Positions 23,111 through 34,436 are shown, counted from the stretch's first letter. The stretch: DNA of 64,000 nt from Laccaria trichodermophora (GCA_018417955.1 JACTVC010000001.1:496001-560000); one strand, 5' to 3'. A program made the numbers and translations. Notes: generated from the letters alone by a model not told the origin.

Positions 23111-24050
23111 ATGTGCATTCAACGCCCCCGGGAGACGCCGAGACGGGTCAGGTGTATGGGAAGGTGACGCGGTCTGTTGTATAGACCCTGATGCCGAATA
23201 TGATGTACCCACGCCCCCCAATCACAATGATATCACGGCTACGTTTACTCCTCTTATCTTGGAAAAAGAAGATTTGCCGAAGAAGCAGACTGGAAGGCTT
23301 GGGACGGGCCCTAGTGGCTGACAAATGATGTGCGAAAATCACAGAGTTGAGGCTGGTAAGCCAGTCCCCTTGCTGATCAACAAATACCAATATGCCGAAA
23401 GGTTGGGTTATTCCACACATCTACCGATTAGGCCTGAACGAAAATCTGAGGGGGCATGAGGCCTCTGCTTGAGGAAAGAACTAAGGTCAAATGGGGTTAG
23501 TCTTACAGGGTTAGGGGGTTTCCCCACAAGAATGCCCGCCGGCGATAGCCACATGATGGTGTGCCATGAGATCTAGGTGTGGTGATAAGGTAGCTCAGGG
23601 AGTAAAAGAAGCAATCAAGTTCCTATGCTTGTAAGAGTTAAGCCATGGGCCCCCCTGAAAGTCCTGATTAGTGTTACAAACGGAAAGTCATGAAAGCGGG
23701 CATAAATGGCAGGACAGTTATGTAGTTTAGGTAGCTCATACCCATGAAAAGTCCCGGTCTACATACTATCGTCATGTAACGTGATCGTTAGATTATCTCC
23801 GAATAATCATTGACATACACATACCCCCGAGATGTCTGACTTGTGGCTTACCAAATAAATGTCTTACCCTAGTGTCGTCACAAATTTCGTGTTTGCTTCT
23901 GTTGTCAGGGTTTTTTTGTCACGCATAAGGTCAGCGATTTCGCGAGGAGAAACAGATTTCTCTTCATGTGTGGACGACTCGAATGCGAACGCAGACCGGC
24001 ACCCAAAAATGGAACCCTGGCCCTAACCCCCATCCGTGGCCACCAGTTTG
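23111..24050. other. Stretch with no supported gene
   Basis: Only short, motif-free open frames occur. The sequence has scattered GGTTAGGGGG-type and purine-rich tracts but no repeat unit was recognised. Confidence 0.45.
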
Positions 24051-24059
24051 TCGTTGTCA

Positions 24060-24520
24060 TCGTCGCTGCTGCAGTTCCACTTGCCTTGCTCATCGCTTTG
24101 CCCACGTCCTCCGTCAAGCGCTTTGCCAGTGCTGACTGTGATAATCTCGTCAAGATCCCATGAGGATACGCAATCATGGGCCGAGGAGAGGACGCTAGAA
24201 AGTCACACTTCATGGGTGCGAGACGTAGCGTGGGCTCCAGATGTTGGCCTTCCAAGAATTACATTGCATCTGCCTTGCAGGACAAGACAGTTCTCATCTG
24301 CACAAAGGACACTCCCACCGCCCTATGGGTAAACTTTGGGTTGACATCCCTCACACCTACCTCCGGCGCACCCCCTCCACCTGGCAAATTCCCTGATGTC
24401 ATTGGGCATGTGTCATGGAATCTTGCTGGAACTAGCTTGCCATCAGCTGTGGAGATGGTAGGGCGACCTTCTGGAAGAAGAACCTGAAGGGCATCTGGGA
24501 GTGTGTCAGTGATACGAACA
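24060..24520 (+). pseudogene. Decayed SEC13-like WD40 fragment
   Basis: Pieces of Sec13 are readable in shifting frames: SVKRFASADCDNLVKI (from about 24,112), DTQSWAEERTLESHTSWVRD and VAWAPDVGLPR, QDKTVLICTKDTPTALWVN, GKFPDVIGHVSWNLAG and NLKGIWECVS. A stop follows LVKIP, and frame changes occur near 24,160, 24,255 and 24,450, so no intact product is possible. Sec13 is a COPII coat and nuclear pore subunit and should exist intact elsewhere in the genome. Only the central to C-terminal blades are present. Whether it arose by retroposition or DNA duplication cannot be told from this fragment. Confidence 0.75.
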
Positions 24521-24926
24521 GCTAAACCAATGGTGACTGTAATGGTGCGTGCTTGTAGACTGGATGAGATACTACTTTTCTATCAGAGCGCCTTTCGTCC
24601 ATGATGTGATCCCGCAAGCCATGCCCCTTTGCTAATTGTCCACAGAACAACGGTCTGAGTCATGGCTGACATGCGGTGATTCTCAACAATGCCCATTGCA
24701 ACTCTTCTGGATTCAACCATGCGTTAATTTCAGCGTCAAGGACGTTTCCAAACCTCAAAACAAATCTTGGAGGAGGCTTCCAATTCATTCTTGTCGAAAG
24801 CGTGCATCAACTTTTTGGCGTTAATCTATTGAACCCCAAACACACCCAAGGTGCAGCCACTCGGCCCACAGGCGAACTTCAAACGAGTTTTTGGCCCTTT
24901 GGTCTCTCAAAAGTGTATCATTTCAT
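24521..24926. other. Stretch with no supported gene
   Basis: Short open frames only; none shows family motifs. Confidence 0.4.
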
Positions 24927-25716
24927 TTACATGACGAACAAGTAAAAACTATTTAAGCTTAGGTGAGTTGCATCGCAAAATAATATGTGGCAAGGATGGG
25001 ATAAGTAAGACAAGAGAAAAGGAGGGAGTTGAGCAAAAATAGTGGCTGAGGGGGGAGGGGTGACTTTGCTGGCGGACTCAGGCCGTCTCCAGTTGGCGGG
25101 ATCTCGAGAGGTGGCGAAAGCTCCCTGGTGCTGTGTCCAAGGTGGGAGATCATGTGAACCTTGACCAGCTGGCCAACCTGTGGGCATTGCCTGTCCCAAT
25201 GCTGCGGGCTGGCCTGCTGGCTGCGAGAGTTGGAGGGGTGTGGGTCCAATGAGGCCAGGTGAGTACATGCCTCCCAGCTGAAAGGCATCTTGGATGATCA
25301 TTACTGCTGGTTGGGGAACACTGAACATTTGCAGTCGTCGAATACAAGTTGGCAATATCCCACGCGGCTGTATTTCAAGCAGGCCTATCATGTCAAACCA
25401 AATGTTGGCAGGAAGAGTTACGCGCTGCCAGACAGAGTACTGGATGGGGGTGTAGTGTCGTGCTTGAAAGTAGGCAGTTATGCGATGGTATATGTCCGCT
25501 AAGGGAGATTAGTTCGTAAATATATGGATGCATCACACGAGGTATTGTAAACTTACTGCGCCGATGTGCCCAACCTGCTGGAAGGGCCGCTTCGACCTTG
25601 GCGACTGTTAAGTCAAATGAAATGCCGTACATGCCATATGGTAAGGCATTGATGTGGGCAGGAAGAGCTGGTTGGGCCACGACAGCATGGAATGGCGGAA
25701 CGTTTGGATTCGCCAT
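24927..25716 (-). CDS. VapD-like protein (Cas2/VapD endoribonuclease fold) with proline-rich tail
   Basis: ATG 25714-25716 opens a 40-residue Pro/Ala-rich leader. Then YGMYGISFDL gives the first strand with the Asp position typical of VapD/Cas2 folds. After one intron (GTAAGT to TAG, about 56 bp) come IYHRITAYFQ, YTPIQYSVWQ and a helix-strand segment ending IRRLQMFSV. This order (beta strand with FDL, helix with Y..I, a Q-x-SV strand, then a final hydrophobic strand) matches the VapD family, whose bacterial members are RNases in toxin-antitoxin loci. A Gln/Pro-rich tail of about 80 residues follows and may contain an unrecognised intron. Function in a fungus is unknown. The call is from motif order only. 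Confidence 0.5.
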
Positions 25717-25992
25717 TAGGCTGCAAAACTGAGAATTCTAATTACATCTTTTGTGCAGTGGCCAACTTAAATAAAAATCTGTTGGTCTGACTGTGTACGT
25801 TTTTTTCTTTCTTGCGGTATAAGGATCTGAGAAAAAGAAGCTCCTGGGGAGCTTCGAGAACTGAATCGTTCTTGATCAGCACACACTAATTAAATGCAAC
25901 AAAGATAATTCTTTACTATTTTGGTAGAATTCCTCAAGTAGGCTGATCCAGCAAATTATTCACATCCGATCTCGTCTGTTCATGCGTTTTCC

Positions 25993-26343
25993 CTACTCGT
26001 TCCCTCCGCTAGAAACACTCTTCGTCGGCACGAGAACGTACCCACTACGGTTGGCGAGCAGGGTCAGGTCTGTTCGAAGCCTGATAGAGTCTGATCCGAG
26101 AAAATTTGACAGGTGCTTGGGGTCTTTGTCACCGCTTCCAACGTATTCACAATGAATATACCATTCAAGTGTCACATAATTCGGGTAAAGCATAGTAGGG
26201 CTTAGCAATAGAATTTGAACAGTGGAAGTGGGGAAACTGGAAAACTGGGCGATTATTTTACTGAGCACGTGTGCTGGGAGCACACTCATCACTGGTAGGC
26301 CAGAAAGTACAATTGCAATCAAATTGCAATGAATGTTGCGCAT
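25993..26343 (-). CDS. Hypothetical small protein, 116 residues
   Basis: ATG 26341-26343 opens a single frame to a stop at 25993. The start is hydrophobic (LIAIVLSGLPVMSVLPAHVL) and the end basic. No family is recognised. It ends inside a region that includes one arm of a 26-bp inverted repeat. It could be an exon of a larger decayed gene or a chance open frame. Confidence 0.25.
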   Translation of the reverse strand: MRNIHCNLIAIVLSGLPVMSVLPAHVLSKIIAQFSSFPTSTVQILLLSPTMLYPNYVTLEWYIHCEYVGSGDKDPKHLSNFLGSDSIRLRTDLTLLANRSGYVLVPTKSVSSGGNE

Positions 26344-27120
26344 CAGTTTGGGCGTGCAAGATCAGCGGCAAGGATCTGGAGCATAAAGACCTTTTAACTA
26401 ACTAGCTTTCTTTGTGCGTTTGTCAATGTTGCAGCAATACACAGCTGGTGTTACGGATGAAATTGCGACGAAAAATTGAAGCCGACTATCGATTTTGTGA
26501 GTGACGGAAAGTAATCAAGACGTGAACGTCAATATTGAGCAAGAGTTGTCCTTGGCAAATTAAATTTTCGAGAGGAGAGAAAGACAAGGCCAACGGCGTA
26601 TCTTCGATTTTTGTAATTAGATCCAGACAGGTATTCACGTCATGACACTAATTCTGCTTGGATAGTAGATGGCTAGGCTGAAATACTGACCAGGGGATGT
26701 TCTGTGGGTGGCAATCCTCCTACAAGTGGCATCCTCGAGCAGCTGACTCTGGTGCCTGCGGTTTGAAGAGCAAAGGGTAAGTCCGCTCGAACATTCGAGC
26801 ACTGTGATTTTATTATTACTAATTGCCAATAACTACGTGAATATCCTTCAAGTTGCCCTCAACTTGGACCAATGGTTGGAGACCCAACGCTTGAGTAACG
26901 GCACTAAAAACCTCTGTTTAGCACATGCAAACGCTGAAAAGTACAAGTACTCAGTGATTGTCTACCCAATACAGGGAATAAATTGTTCATATTAAAAAGA
27001 ATTATATTAAATTGTGAGGATAAATGTCACGGTCTTCGATACGTGGACCCCGGCGATATAAATATGACTTCTTATAACTTTTGGAAGTCAAAATAGACCT
27101 GACCCTGCTCGCCAACCGTA
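26046..27120. repeat. Perfect 26-bp inverted repeat, arms about 1.05 kb apart
   Basis: The arm at 26,046-26,071 (starting TACGGTTGGCGAGC) is the exact reverse complement of 27,095-27,120. No target-site duplication flanks the arms and no transposase lies between them. Nothing else in the interval explains it. Confidence 0.7.
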
Positions 27121-27627
27121 ACCCGCTCGGTTCGAAGCGCCGCCAGGCGCGATCTTTCGCAATGCGTCACGCTTTCGTCTCTCCTTCTCACTTTCGCATG
27201 ACAGGAAATATTCTTCTCGGCGGGTAGTGCTTCGGCGTGAGGACCCGAGGGTGATTATATGGGGTTCCAGTGTGAATGGTAGACGAATTAGTTGTTGAGG
27301 ACATGTACTCACTTGAGGAGTTATCAAGTCTGGTAAGGGATGTCTGTCGGGCGGAAGTTGAACCTGGATGTTGTGAAGATAAGCTTGAATCGATCCGAGT
27401 GTAGACTTGGCTATGCGAACGCACCCTACTCTGAGACTGGGTGATTTGATGAGTGGGACATTGGCTGTGGCGGCGTAAACTAGATCGAACGATAAACCGC
27501 GCCTGTGCGGATCTAGAAAAGTTTTTACATTGTTCTGGCATATCTGTGGCCGATATTGGAGTTCAAGGAAGTTGGACGTCGGAGTGAGGGCTAGAACCTG
27601 TGGCGAAGGCAAGCTCAGAGATAACAA
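27088..27627 (-). CDS. Possible exon of an unrecognised gene
   Basis: A minus-strand open frame without an ATG start reads ALTPTSNFLELQYRPQICQN, FLDPHRRGLSFDLVYAATAN and LRVGCVRIAKSTLGSIQAYL, then DLITPQ followed by a good GTGAGT donor near 27,315. A plausible CAG acceptor lies near 27,603. Base composition looks coding-like but no family is recognised, and no partner exons could be joined with confidence. Confidence 0.25.
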   Translation of the reverse strand: MLSLSLPSPQVLALTPTSNFLELQYRPQICQNNVKTFLDPHRRGLSFDLVYAATANVPLIKSPSLRVGCVRIAKSTLGSIQAYLHNIQVQLPPDRHPLPDLITPQVSTCPQQLIRLPFTLEPHIITLGSSRRSTTRREEYFLSCESEKERRKRDALRKIAPGGASNRAGYGWRAGSGLF

Positions 27628-27949
27628 CTTCAGATCCTAACTTGGTCCTAACAGATCGCTTAGCGGCGCAAGTGCCAGTCCCTGACTCTGTTCAAAATGA
27701 TGTACTATGCATTCCTCCTGTATAATCTTCTATACTATGCCCTATCAGCAATTTGGCAGACCCTCTGAGTCGGCACTTTGTTGATCTCGAATCTAAACTT
27801 ACCACAAAATATCACAAAATTTGATACAGGGCCTCCTGAGTATAATCCAACTTATTTCCGCTTTTTTTCGTCAAAAAAAACAAAGAAATGGCGAAGTTTT
27901 GTTTTTTGTCACATTCATACGCCTGTGTATCACGCAAAGCCCAGGTCAT

Positions 27950-30900
27950 TGGATGGCAGTGTAGTGAGACCATCGTCCACCACACCCCAGTCAATGTCTT
28001 CGTCATCGGCAGGCTCGCGTTCTCCGTCTCCTTTGACCCCGGAACCATCTGACTGGCTTGATTTGATTCCGTTGCTATTCAACGCGACCTTGACCTCAGT
28101 CCTTGCCTCTTCGTGGTGCCTCTCCATGCATCCAACAAAGTCTTCACTCCCTCCTTGGGAATCAGATCCTTTGCTCTACCAAACGCCACACAAGTCAGAA
28201 GAGAATCAAATGCTTTGTTTGGATGAACAGCATGCCTACGACGAGTATGCTTATCATCACTCTCTCCCGCCGTTGTCATTGCTGAATCTTTGTTTTTAGC
28301 TCACCTCCTGGATTTAGTTCTCTCCTCATCATTCGAGCACAAGCCCTGATAACTCACATTCCTCGCTGGGAGTGCTCACCTTTCGAACAGGCAACCTGTT
28401 GGTTCCATCGCACAACGGGCCAGTATCCTTGACGAAACCAATCCCCCCACCTGCTTCCCTTCCACGCAGACAGTATTCACCAAATATCAACCAGAGGGTC
28501 GTATACCCTCCAAAAGAGTTATGTTACAAGTATGTAGGTTATTCACCTTTGACACTCTGCTCCAGGCAAAACGAGTCATGAAGAAACTTGCTGCGCGAGT
28601 TCGGCCAGCACGGTCAGAGTCAGACTCTGCCGAGCTTCAAATAGCAAATCTTCGAAAGGCAAGCAGTACGAAGACATGACTAGCATCATTCAGTTCAATT
28701 GTGCCAAGGTTCTCAACTTCTCAACAGTGTGGTATTGCCTCTTCGTATTACATGTTACTGTAGACATCACTGGGAGAAGGTTGGCTTCAATGTCCACTGG
28801 ATCACATCAGACATATCGTCGGTTCCAGGTCCATAAGACCCATCATGATTACAGACGATCACAAGACATTGAGTTTGGCAAACACTCGCCTTGGAGAACT
28901 GATCAGCAGAAAATTATGAGTGGTCAAGTTGGTGGAACCTCGCAGGATGTTTCGGTGGTTGATGCTGCCGCTCTTCAAGAAGAAAGAAGGATGCTTCCAC
29001 CAGCAACGGAAGAAAGTGGCTGAAACCTTACGATTCCTTGGTCAAGCCGAATCGAATTTCGCGGGAAGGAAGCATATCAAGTGCTCCTTCACCTAACACT
29101 TCCTATTCTCCCTTACCCACGACCAGATCACCCACTCCTTCTGCCCTTCACAATATCTTTCCCACAGATGGCGGTTTGTTGGCACATCCACCACCATTGG
29201 TATATCCAGGTCGAAGCTCCAACACCTCTTCGCCAGATACTCTTGCTACGCCTCTTGACCATAATCCTGATGTGTTAATGCCAGAAGCTTCTTGACCAGT
29301 TTCTCATGCCCCACCACTGCACTCTTTACCCTTGCACATACCCCCTATGATGATGTCCACCCAATCACACGCCATGCCCTACATGTTCTTCGATCGAAAT
29401 TAGTAGCCGATGCAGATGCAGATACCTACGATTCACCGCTTAGTCCCTAATATGGGTCCTACATATGGCAGCACTGAGGTTACAGTTCTTGGTGCAATTT
29501 TCCACCCATCAATTCAACTCAACTGTATTTTCGGTGATGCGGTAGCAAGCTCAACCCAAAGATGGAGCAATAACATGCTAATCTGTGTGCTTCCACCTTG
29601 AGTGATGCCAGGTGTGGTTGCTGTATGGTTCGATGGATTCCCAAAGACCGATGACCAGCCCAACTCGCCGCCATCTCTGTTCACATACTCTGACGAATCA
29701 GACAGGGCACTGTGAGTGGAACCCTTCATTTCTAAAAGACAGGTATACTGAACATTGTGTTTTAGTATGGAGCTAGCTTTGCAAGTTGTTTGATTGAAAA
29801 TGACAGGCAAGATTGAGGACGCGAAGAATGTCGCCATGAGAATTGTTGACTGCCGGAAGCAAAGGTGGTGACACACAGGGAGATAACAGTAACATGATGC
29901 AGTTGGCTTCTACAGTTTCTTCGGCTCGGGATCTTCGGCCAATCCTTTTCCGACAGGGAGGTGAATCTGACAACTTTGAAAAACTTATCGTCGATTTCCT
30001 TCCCATTCTGGACACTCCTATGGGCTCATTTGCGCCTGAGTCCATTTCAACTCGCGACGCTATATCGTTTGCATCACAGAGTGGGCAAACCCTGCTCCAC
30101 CTGTCCACGTTGCTGAGACTTTCAACCTTGTTGAGATTTTTTGATTGGTCACGAATTGATCTGGACGCTCGCGACCGCAATGGATGCACCACATTGCACT
30201 TTGCAGGTATTTCCCAATCCAAACATTGTGCAAATATTTTGATAGAAGATGCGGAAATTGTAAATGCACTTGGGAAGACGCCCAAGGAAGTCTCTGTCCC
30301 TGGCTTTTTCGCTGACATCAATCCTACGATTATGCTGCTGGACAGCGATTCCGATCATTACGATGATGACGAAGAAGCCGATTGGGGGGATGCAGAAGAA
30401 GATGCAGATTTGCAGGTTCATAGGGGCTTGTTGAAACACAGTTCAAATCGCACCCTTTGAAGGATGGCTACACCTTCTGGAAGGGCAACCCCACTACATT
30501 CTGTGAACGTCTCGCAAGCTCCCACGCCTCCCCCTATGGCTACGATTTTGGACAAGGTAATCAGGGGAAATGAAAAGGCCAAGTGGGCGTCTGAAACGGT
30601 CAATGACAAGCAGGCCGCTTCTTTTATGGAAGAAATGATTCAGAAGACACTTGCGCAATTCCCTGCACCTCAAGGCATAATTCCGAACATTCCCCAGCTC
30701 CCTTTGCCTCACTTGCCTAATCTCAATGGTCTACCTGGTATGCCATGGGGTGCTTTGCCTCACCCCAAGGTTTTCCTGCCTGGATGGCCATCTTTCTTCA
30801 TCTGTGTGTCGTTTGTTCACCTGAAGTCCTCATCACAAACCAAACTCACATTTTTTCTGAAGTTTCTGTGTTTGTTTTGCAGTTGGCTGGTACAAGAAGG

Positions 30901-31404
30901 CATCGACCTTGTTCTGGAATAGGGGTGTCACCATATCCAATGGGTCGCATTTCGGCAACAGATGAAGTCGATGCCGAACTGGCTTGGAGGTCTTGAGACG
31001 AGCCTGGTACAGACTCTCCCTTAGCTGCGTGGGGGGCATAGACAGGTGGTGGTATTTCTTCTGTCTGCTGTCTGGCAGTTGTTGCTACAGCCAATGTAAC
31101 CCACTTATCCCAAGTCGCGCGCCATTCTTGCGCTGCTCTAATGGCACCTGCTCCCACAGACTTCCCTGCATCTTCTTCTCCCTTGTGACCATCGGCAGCC
31201 ACGTTTTCGCCACCAACTGAATGTTACTGTTATTCTGGTTACCAATTCTCTTTTGTGCATCCTTTCCTCTTGACTTGCCTCGCACTATTTTACATGCTGA
31301 TCCATGGCCTCAGTTTCTATGCTGTGGGCCCTCCACAATGTGTTCACTTTGTTTTTCATGTGGTCAAGTTAGCACTCCCACTTAAAGGAACATTTTGCAC
31401 TTAG
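27950..31404 (+). pseudogene. Decayed SPT23/MGA2-like transcription factor (IPT/TIG plus ankyrin, membrane-tethered)
   Basis: Landmarks run in order on the plus strand: SAGSRSPSPLTPEPSDW (about 28,000), AKRVMKKLAARVRPARSESD (28,565), TSIIQFNCAKVLNFST (28,680), IVGSRSIRPIMITDDHK (28,815), IHRLVPNMGPTYGSTEVTVL (IPT/TIG, 29,430), GQTLLHLSTL and LDARDRNGCTTLHFAG (ankyrin, 30,080-30,210), DDDEEADWGD, then LPHLPNLNGLPGMPWGAL. A C-terminal tail HVVKLALPLKG lies at 31,355. One 230-codon frame is cut by TGA 29293, TAG TAG 29401-29406 and TGA 29599. An intron (GTGAGT...TTTTAG, 29,712-29,765) is retained, so the copy is DNA-derived. The segment at 30,840-31,210 is inverted. Family members are cleaved at the ER to control fatty-acid desaturation. 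Confidence 0.8.
30840..31210 (-). pseudogene. Inverted internal segment of the SPT23/MGA2-like pseudogene
   Basis: On the minus strand this piece reads GAGAIRAAQEWRATWDKWVT, PPPVYAPHAAKG, RPIGYGDTPIPEQ and VDAFLYQPTAKQTQKLQKK. In the family these segments lie between the PWGAL region and the C-terminal transmembrane segment. Here both neighbours (30,740 and 31,355) are on the plus strand, so an inversion of about 400 bp has happened inside the pseudogene. Breakpoints fall near 30,800-30,840 and 31,210-31,260. Confidence 0.75.
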
Positions 31405-31609
31405 ATGTGGATGTTCCTTCTTAATTTTCTGACCCTCAGTCTTTTTCACTCATTGCCGGAGTCTCATCGATTGTGTTCCCCATTCCCTGTGCCCCATATT
31501 TATTCCAGCGCACCAATAACGATCTTGTATTCTGAGGATTGTAGCACCAGATTGCATATGCTTGCATCTCCATTTTTTCTTGTGTGAGATAAACATTAAG
31601 CTATTCAAG

Positions 31610-32391
31610 TCATTCCTCAACCCGGTGTTCAATCCACCTCTGCATCTCATCTGCGGTCACCTCACTATCACGTGAACCATCATCAATATCAAGACCAAGG
31701 ATTGAGGTGACGACGTAATATTCTCCTTTGAGAATGCTCGTTCTGTGATCCTTGATGCGAACAGTCTGAATTATGTTGTTGTTGTCATTGTAGCGAAGGG
31801 TCTCATCAGGATATATGCCAATATCCGATATCACCTCCTTCACTACTGGATGTTGTGGGTTATTGTTCAACCACGTTTCCAACCTACACCATTTGTCAAA
31901 TCCAGACAAAAAACCAAAGAATAAGTACTTACGCCATCTGCACCCCATTTCTCTCAATTTCTCCTGCCTGTACTTGATTTGGGAGGGAAAGAAGCAGTCT
32001 ATGGGAGATGAACTGGATGCCGAGGGATGCAGCGAAGGAAACTCGGTATAAGCTATGGGTGTGAGCCAGCATTGCACAGAATGAATTGGATAAAGACTTA
32101 CTCCAGTGTAGAGCGAGGCTTCGTGTTGCAGATCCTGTCGCAACTTTCATAGAAGGTGTGAACATTTTGGATGGTAAAGGGTGGGGAAGGAAAGGTGGGG
32201 TTGTTGTTGGGGTTTGACTGCCATTTCTGCAAAGCAACGTTACAGAGTCGGTTTAGCCCTACCTCATTAGAGCGGTGTTTTCTATTGAGCATGTCTGCAC
32301 ACTCTTGCCATACAATTTTATACTGTGAAAGCCTTTCGGCGGTGAGGTTGGCGAAGTTGGGTTCATTGTGTGCAAGTGCAGCGACGTCCAT
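31610..32391 (-). CDS. Unrecognised protein, copy B of a two-member local family
   Basis: ATG 32389-32391 starts MDVAALAHNEPNFANLTAER, then LSQYKIVWQECADMLNRKHR and PPFTIQNVHTFYESCDRICN. A middle exon reads YRVSFAASLGIQFISHRLLL and EIERNGVQMA. The last exon reads LETWLNNNPQHPV and IQTVRIKDHRTSILKGEYYV, TGA 31610-31612. Donors GTAAGT occur after exons 1 and 2 with good acceptors (CCCATAG, TGTAG). All splice phases keep the frame, unlike copy A. Product is about 210 residues, no signal peptide, no known domain recognised. It is likely a lineage-restricted gene. Confidence 0.6.
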
Positions 32392-32488
32392 GACTGATCT
32401 AGGATGAGCGGACGGTTCAGATGGACGCAAATATATGGATTGCACATGGCCATGTGACTCTCGCAGTCTTAGGGAAAGTTAAAGTATT

Positions 32489-33899
32489 CAAGGGGGTCCT
32501 AGGATTTAAAAAATAGACCTGGGGTCGATTTTTTTTTTTAAGCCCTACTAGCTTGACCTACCTACCTACGTAATCAGGCACGTGTCCATATATGGTAAGA
32601 TGATGTCATCACTGTGATCACTTTGTCCCTTGACTTGTGCCAGATGCCTCGATTTTCAACGAAATGCAATGTAGATGATACTGGAATATAGGTGAGTAAC
32701 TTGTAATTTCTGTATGGAATATATTCTTACCCATTGTGTTTCACAGCCAAGCCTCTTACATTTGGTTCTTTTTGAGGTTGGCAAGTCCGATGGCTCCACA
32801 CTGTATCTGAACTTTGCAATCAGGGCATACAGTGTATCCAAGGGGTATGTTGGAATTTGCCAGGGGACATGATGTAGGGGGGGTGGGGGAGAGAAATTGA
32901 GCCTTAAACGAATTTTTTGTTTACATTGTCCAATAGCTTTGGAAGGCTGACGTCAATGATTAGAATACTTTTCAACTATTTTTTTTTACCCTTTTCTCAC
33001 ATAACTTGAAGGAGGACAAGGTGTTTAATTTGTACATCTTCATGTTTTCACTATGGAAACCTTCTAAACAGTAAATCCATGGCATTGAGTACTCGTTACT
33101 GTGTGGCACATGCAAAGTCAATGTCAAAATTGGCTTCTGTGGAGGCGCAAACATGTCAATAGCACAAAACTCCGAGCTCTAGGAATTTGTGACCTATCTC
33201 AATGCCTAAAGGGATGGCTGATGATTGTCTTACCCAATATTCTATGCATCTGAACTTTGAGTTTGAGGATGGTGATGGGAGTTTACTGACCAACTTCTCA
33301 ACCAGATAACTGGCTTTGGTATGGCACCTGAGGTTATGACAGAATTTATCTGGCATGAGCCTCATGGGATGGATGGATTTTGTTGTTGCATTTTGAAGGA
33401 CACCAATATAAATAGAACTCAGGGCCCACCTAAAATGGAAATAGATACCTAATCAGGATGGGAGGGGAGGGGGGGACAGTCAAATTTGACCTTATACGAA
33501 AAATACAACATCGTGTACTAAACAAATTTTTTACATACCCCTTGGGTGTATCCATTAGACATGGGTTGCTAAACAACTTGTCAGTAACTTCTAATTGATA
33601 TTTGGTGACTGTACTTCTGTAGTTGCACCAGCTTCCATTGCTCCGCTTTTAGGATGGGCTTCGTTGGGGCTTTGTGATTGGTGGAGAAATTTTATGATTT
33701 ATATAACACTTGAATATCATTGAATTCTGACTGATCTACATGTTCTGGAGTGAATTGGCACTACAAACCTGCAAGGTATGGCCTTCCAGGCCTGTTTTGA
33801 AATACTTTTGTAGAGGGTTCCAATTTTTTTTTTTCTGGGCCTGCGGCCGACCTACCTACCCAACCCCCAGTCAGACTTTGGAATCCTAAGACCCCCTTG
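32489..33899. mobile_element. Non-autonomous hAT-like DNA transposon, 1.4 kb
   Basis: The ends are inverted repeats, CAAGGGGGTCCTAGGATT on the left and its near-exact complement AATCCTAAGACCCCCTTG on the right. They are flanked by a perfect 8-bp duplication AAAGTATT (32,481-32,488 and 33,900-33,907). An 8-bp duplication and CA-GGGG-type ends fit hAT elements. Inside are poly-T tracts followed by CCTACCTACC-type runs near each end and no transposase motif, so it would depend on an enzyme encoded elsewhere. Confidence 0.75.
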
Positions 33900-34149
33900 A
33901 AAGTATTTGAACAGCATACGTGCCCTTCGAAGCTGGAATTCTGGGCCTCTGCAAAAGCACTCTTACAGAAAGGTCACGGGGTAGCCGATAAATGATCCAG
34001 TCTTTCGACTACACTGCCAAATGTATGAAATGTAGCCGTCAGATTTTAAAGTTTCATAGATAACACGGGTTGATTCACGTGAGAGAGATATGAAGTCAGC
34101 TTTGCCACAGCTGAGATATTTCATGAAAGCTCAGCTGATTGGCATATGT

Positions 34150-34436
34150 GCCTACAAGTTATTCGGGTGGTTGTAAATCCATCCACCATGTTTTCTTTCA
34201 GCTGTTTAGCACATGCTCAAATATAATCTTCAGGCAGTAGTAAATCCATTCACCATGTTTTTTTTCAGTTGTTTACCACATGCTCAAACATAATCTTCAG
34301 GTGGTAGTAAATCCATCCACCAGGTTTTTTTCCAGCTGGTTAGCACATGCTCAGATATAATCTTCAGGTGGCAGTAAATCCATACACCAGGTTTTCTTCA
34401 GCTGGCTAGCATGTGCTCAAATATGATCTTCATAAA
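34150..34436. repeat. 67-bp tandem repeat, about four copies
   Basis: The motif GTAAATCCATCCACCA recurs at exact 67-bp steps (TAAATCC at 34,174, 34,241, 34,308 and 34,375). Units also share CAGCTG-TTAGCACATGCTC and ATAATCTTCAGG. The array stops just before the 5' LTR of the next element. Confidence 0.9.
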
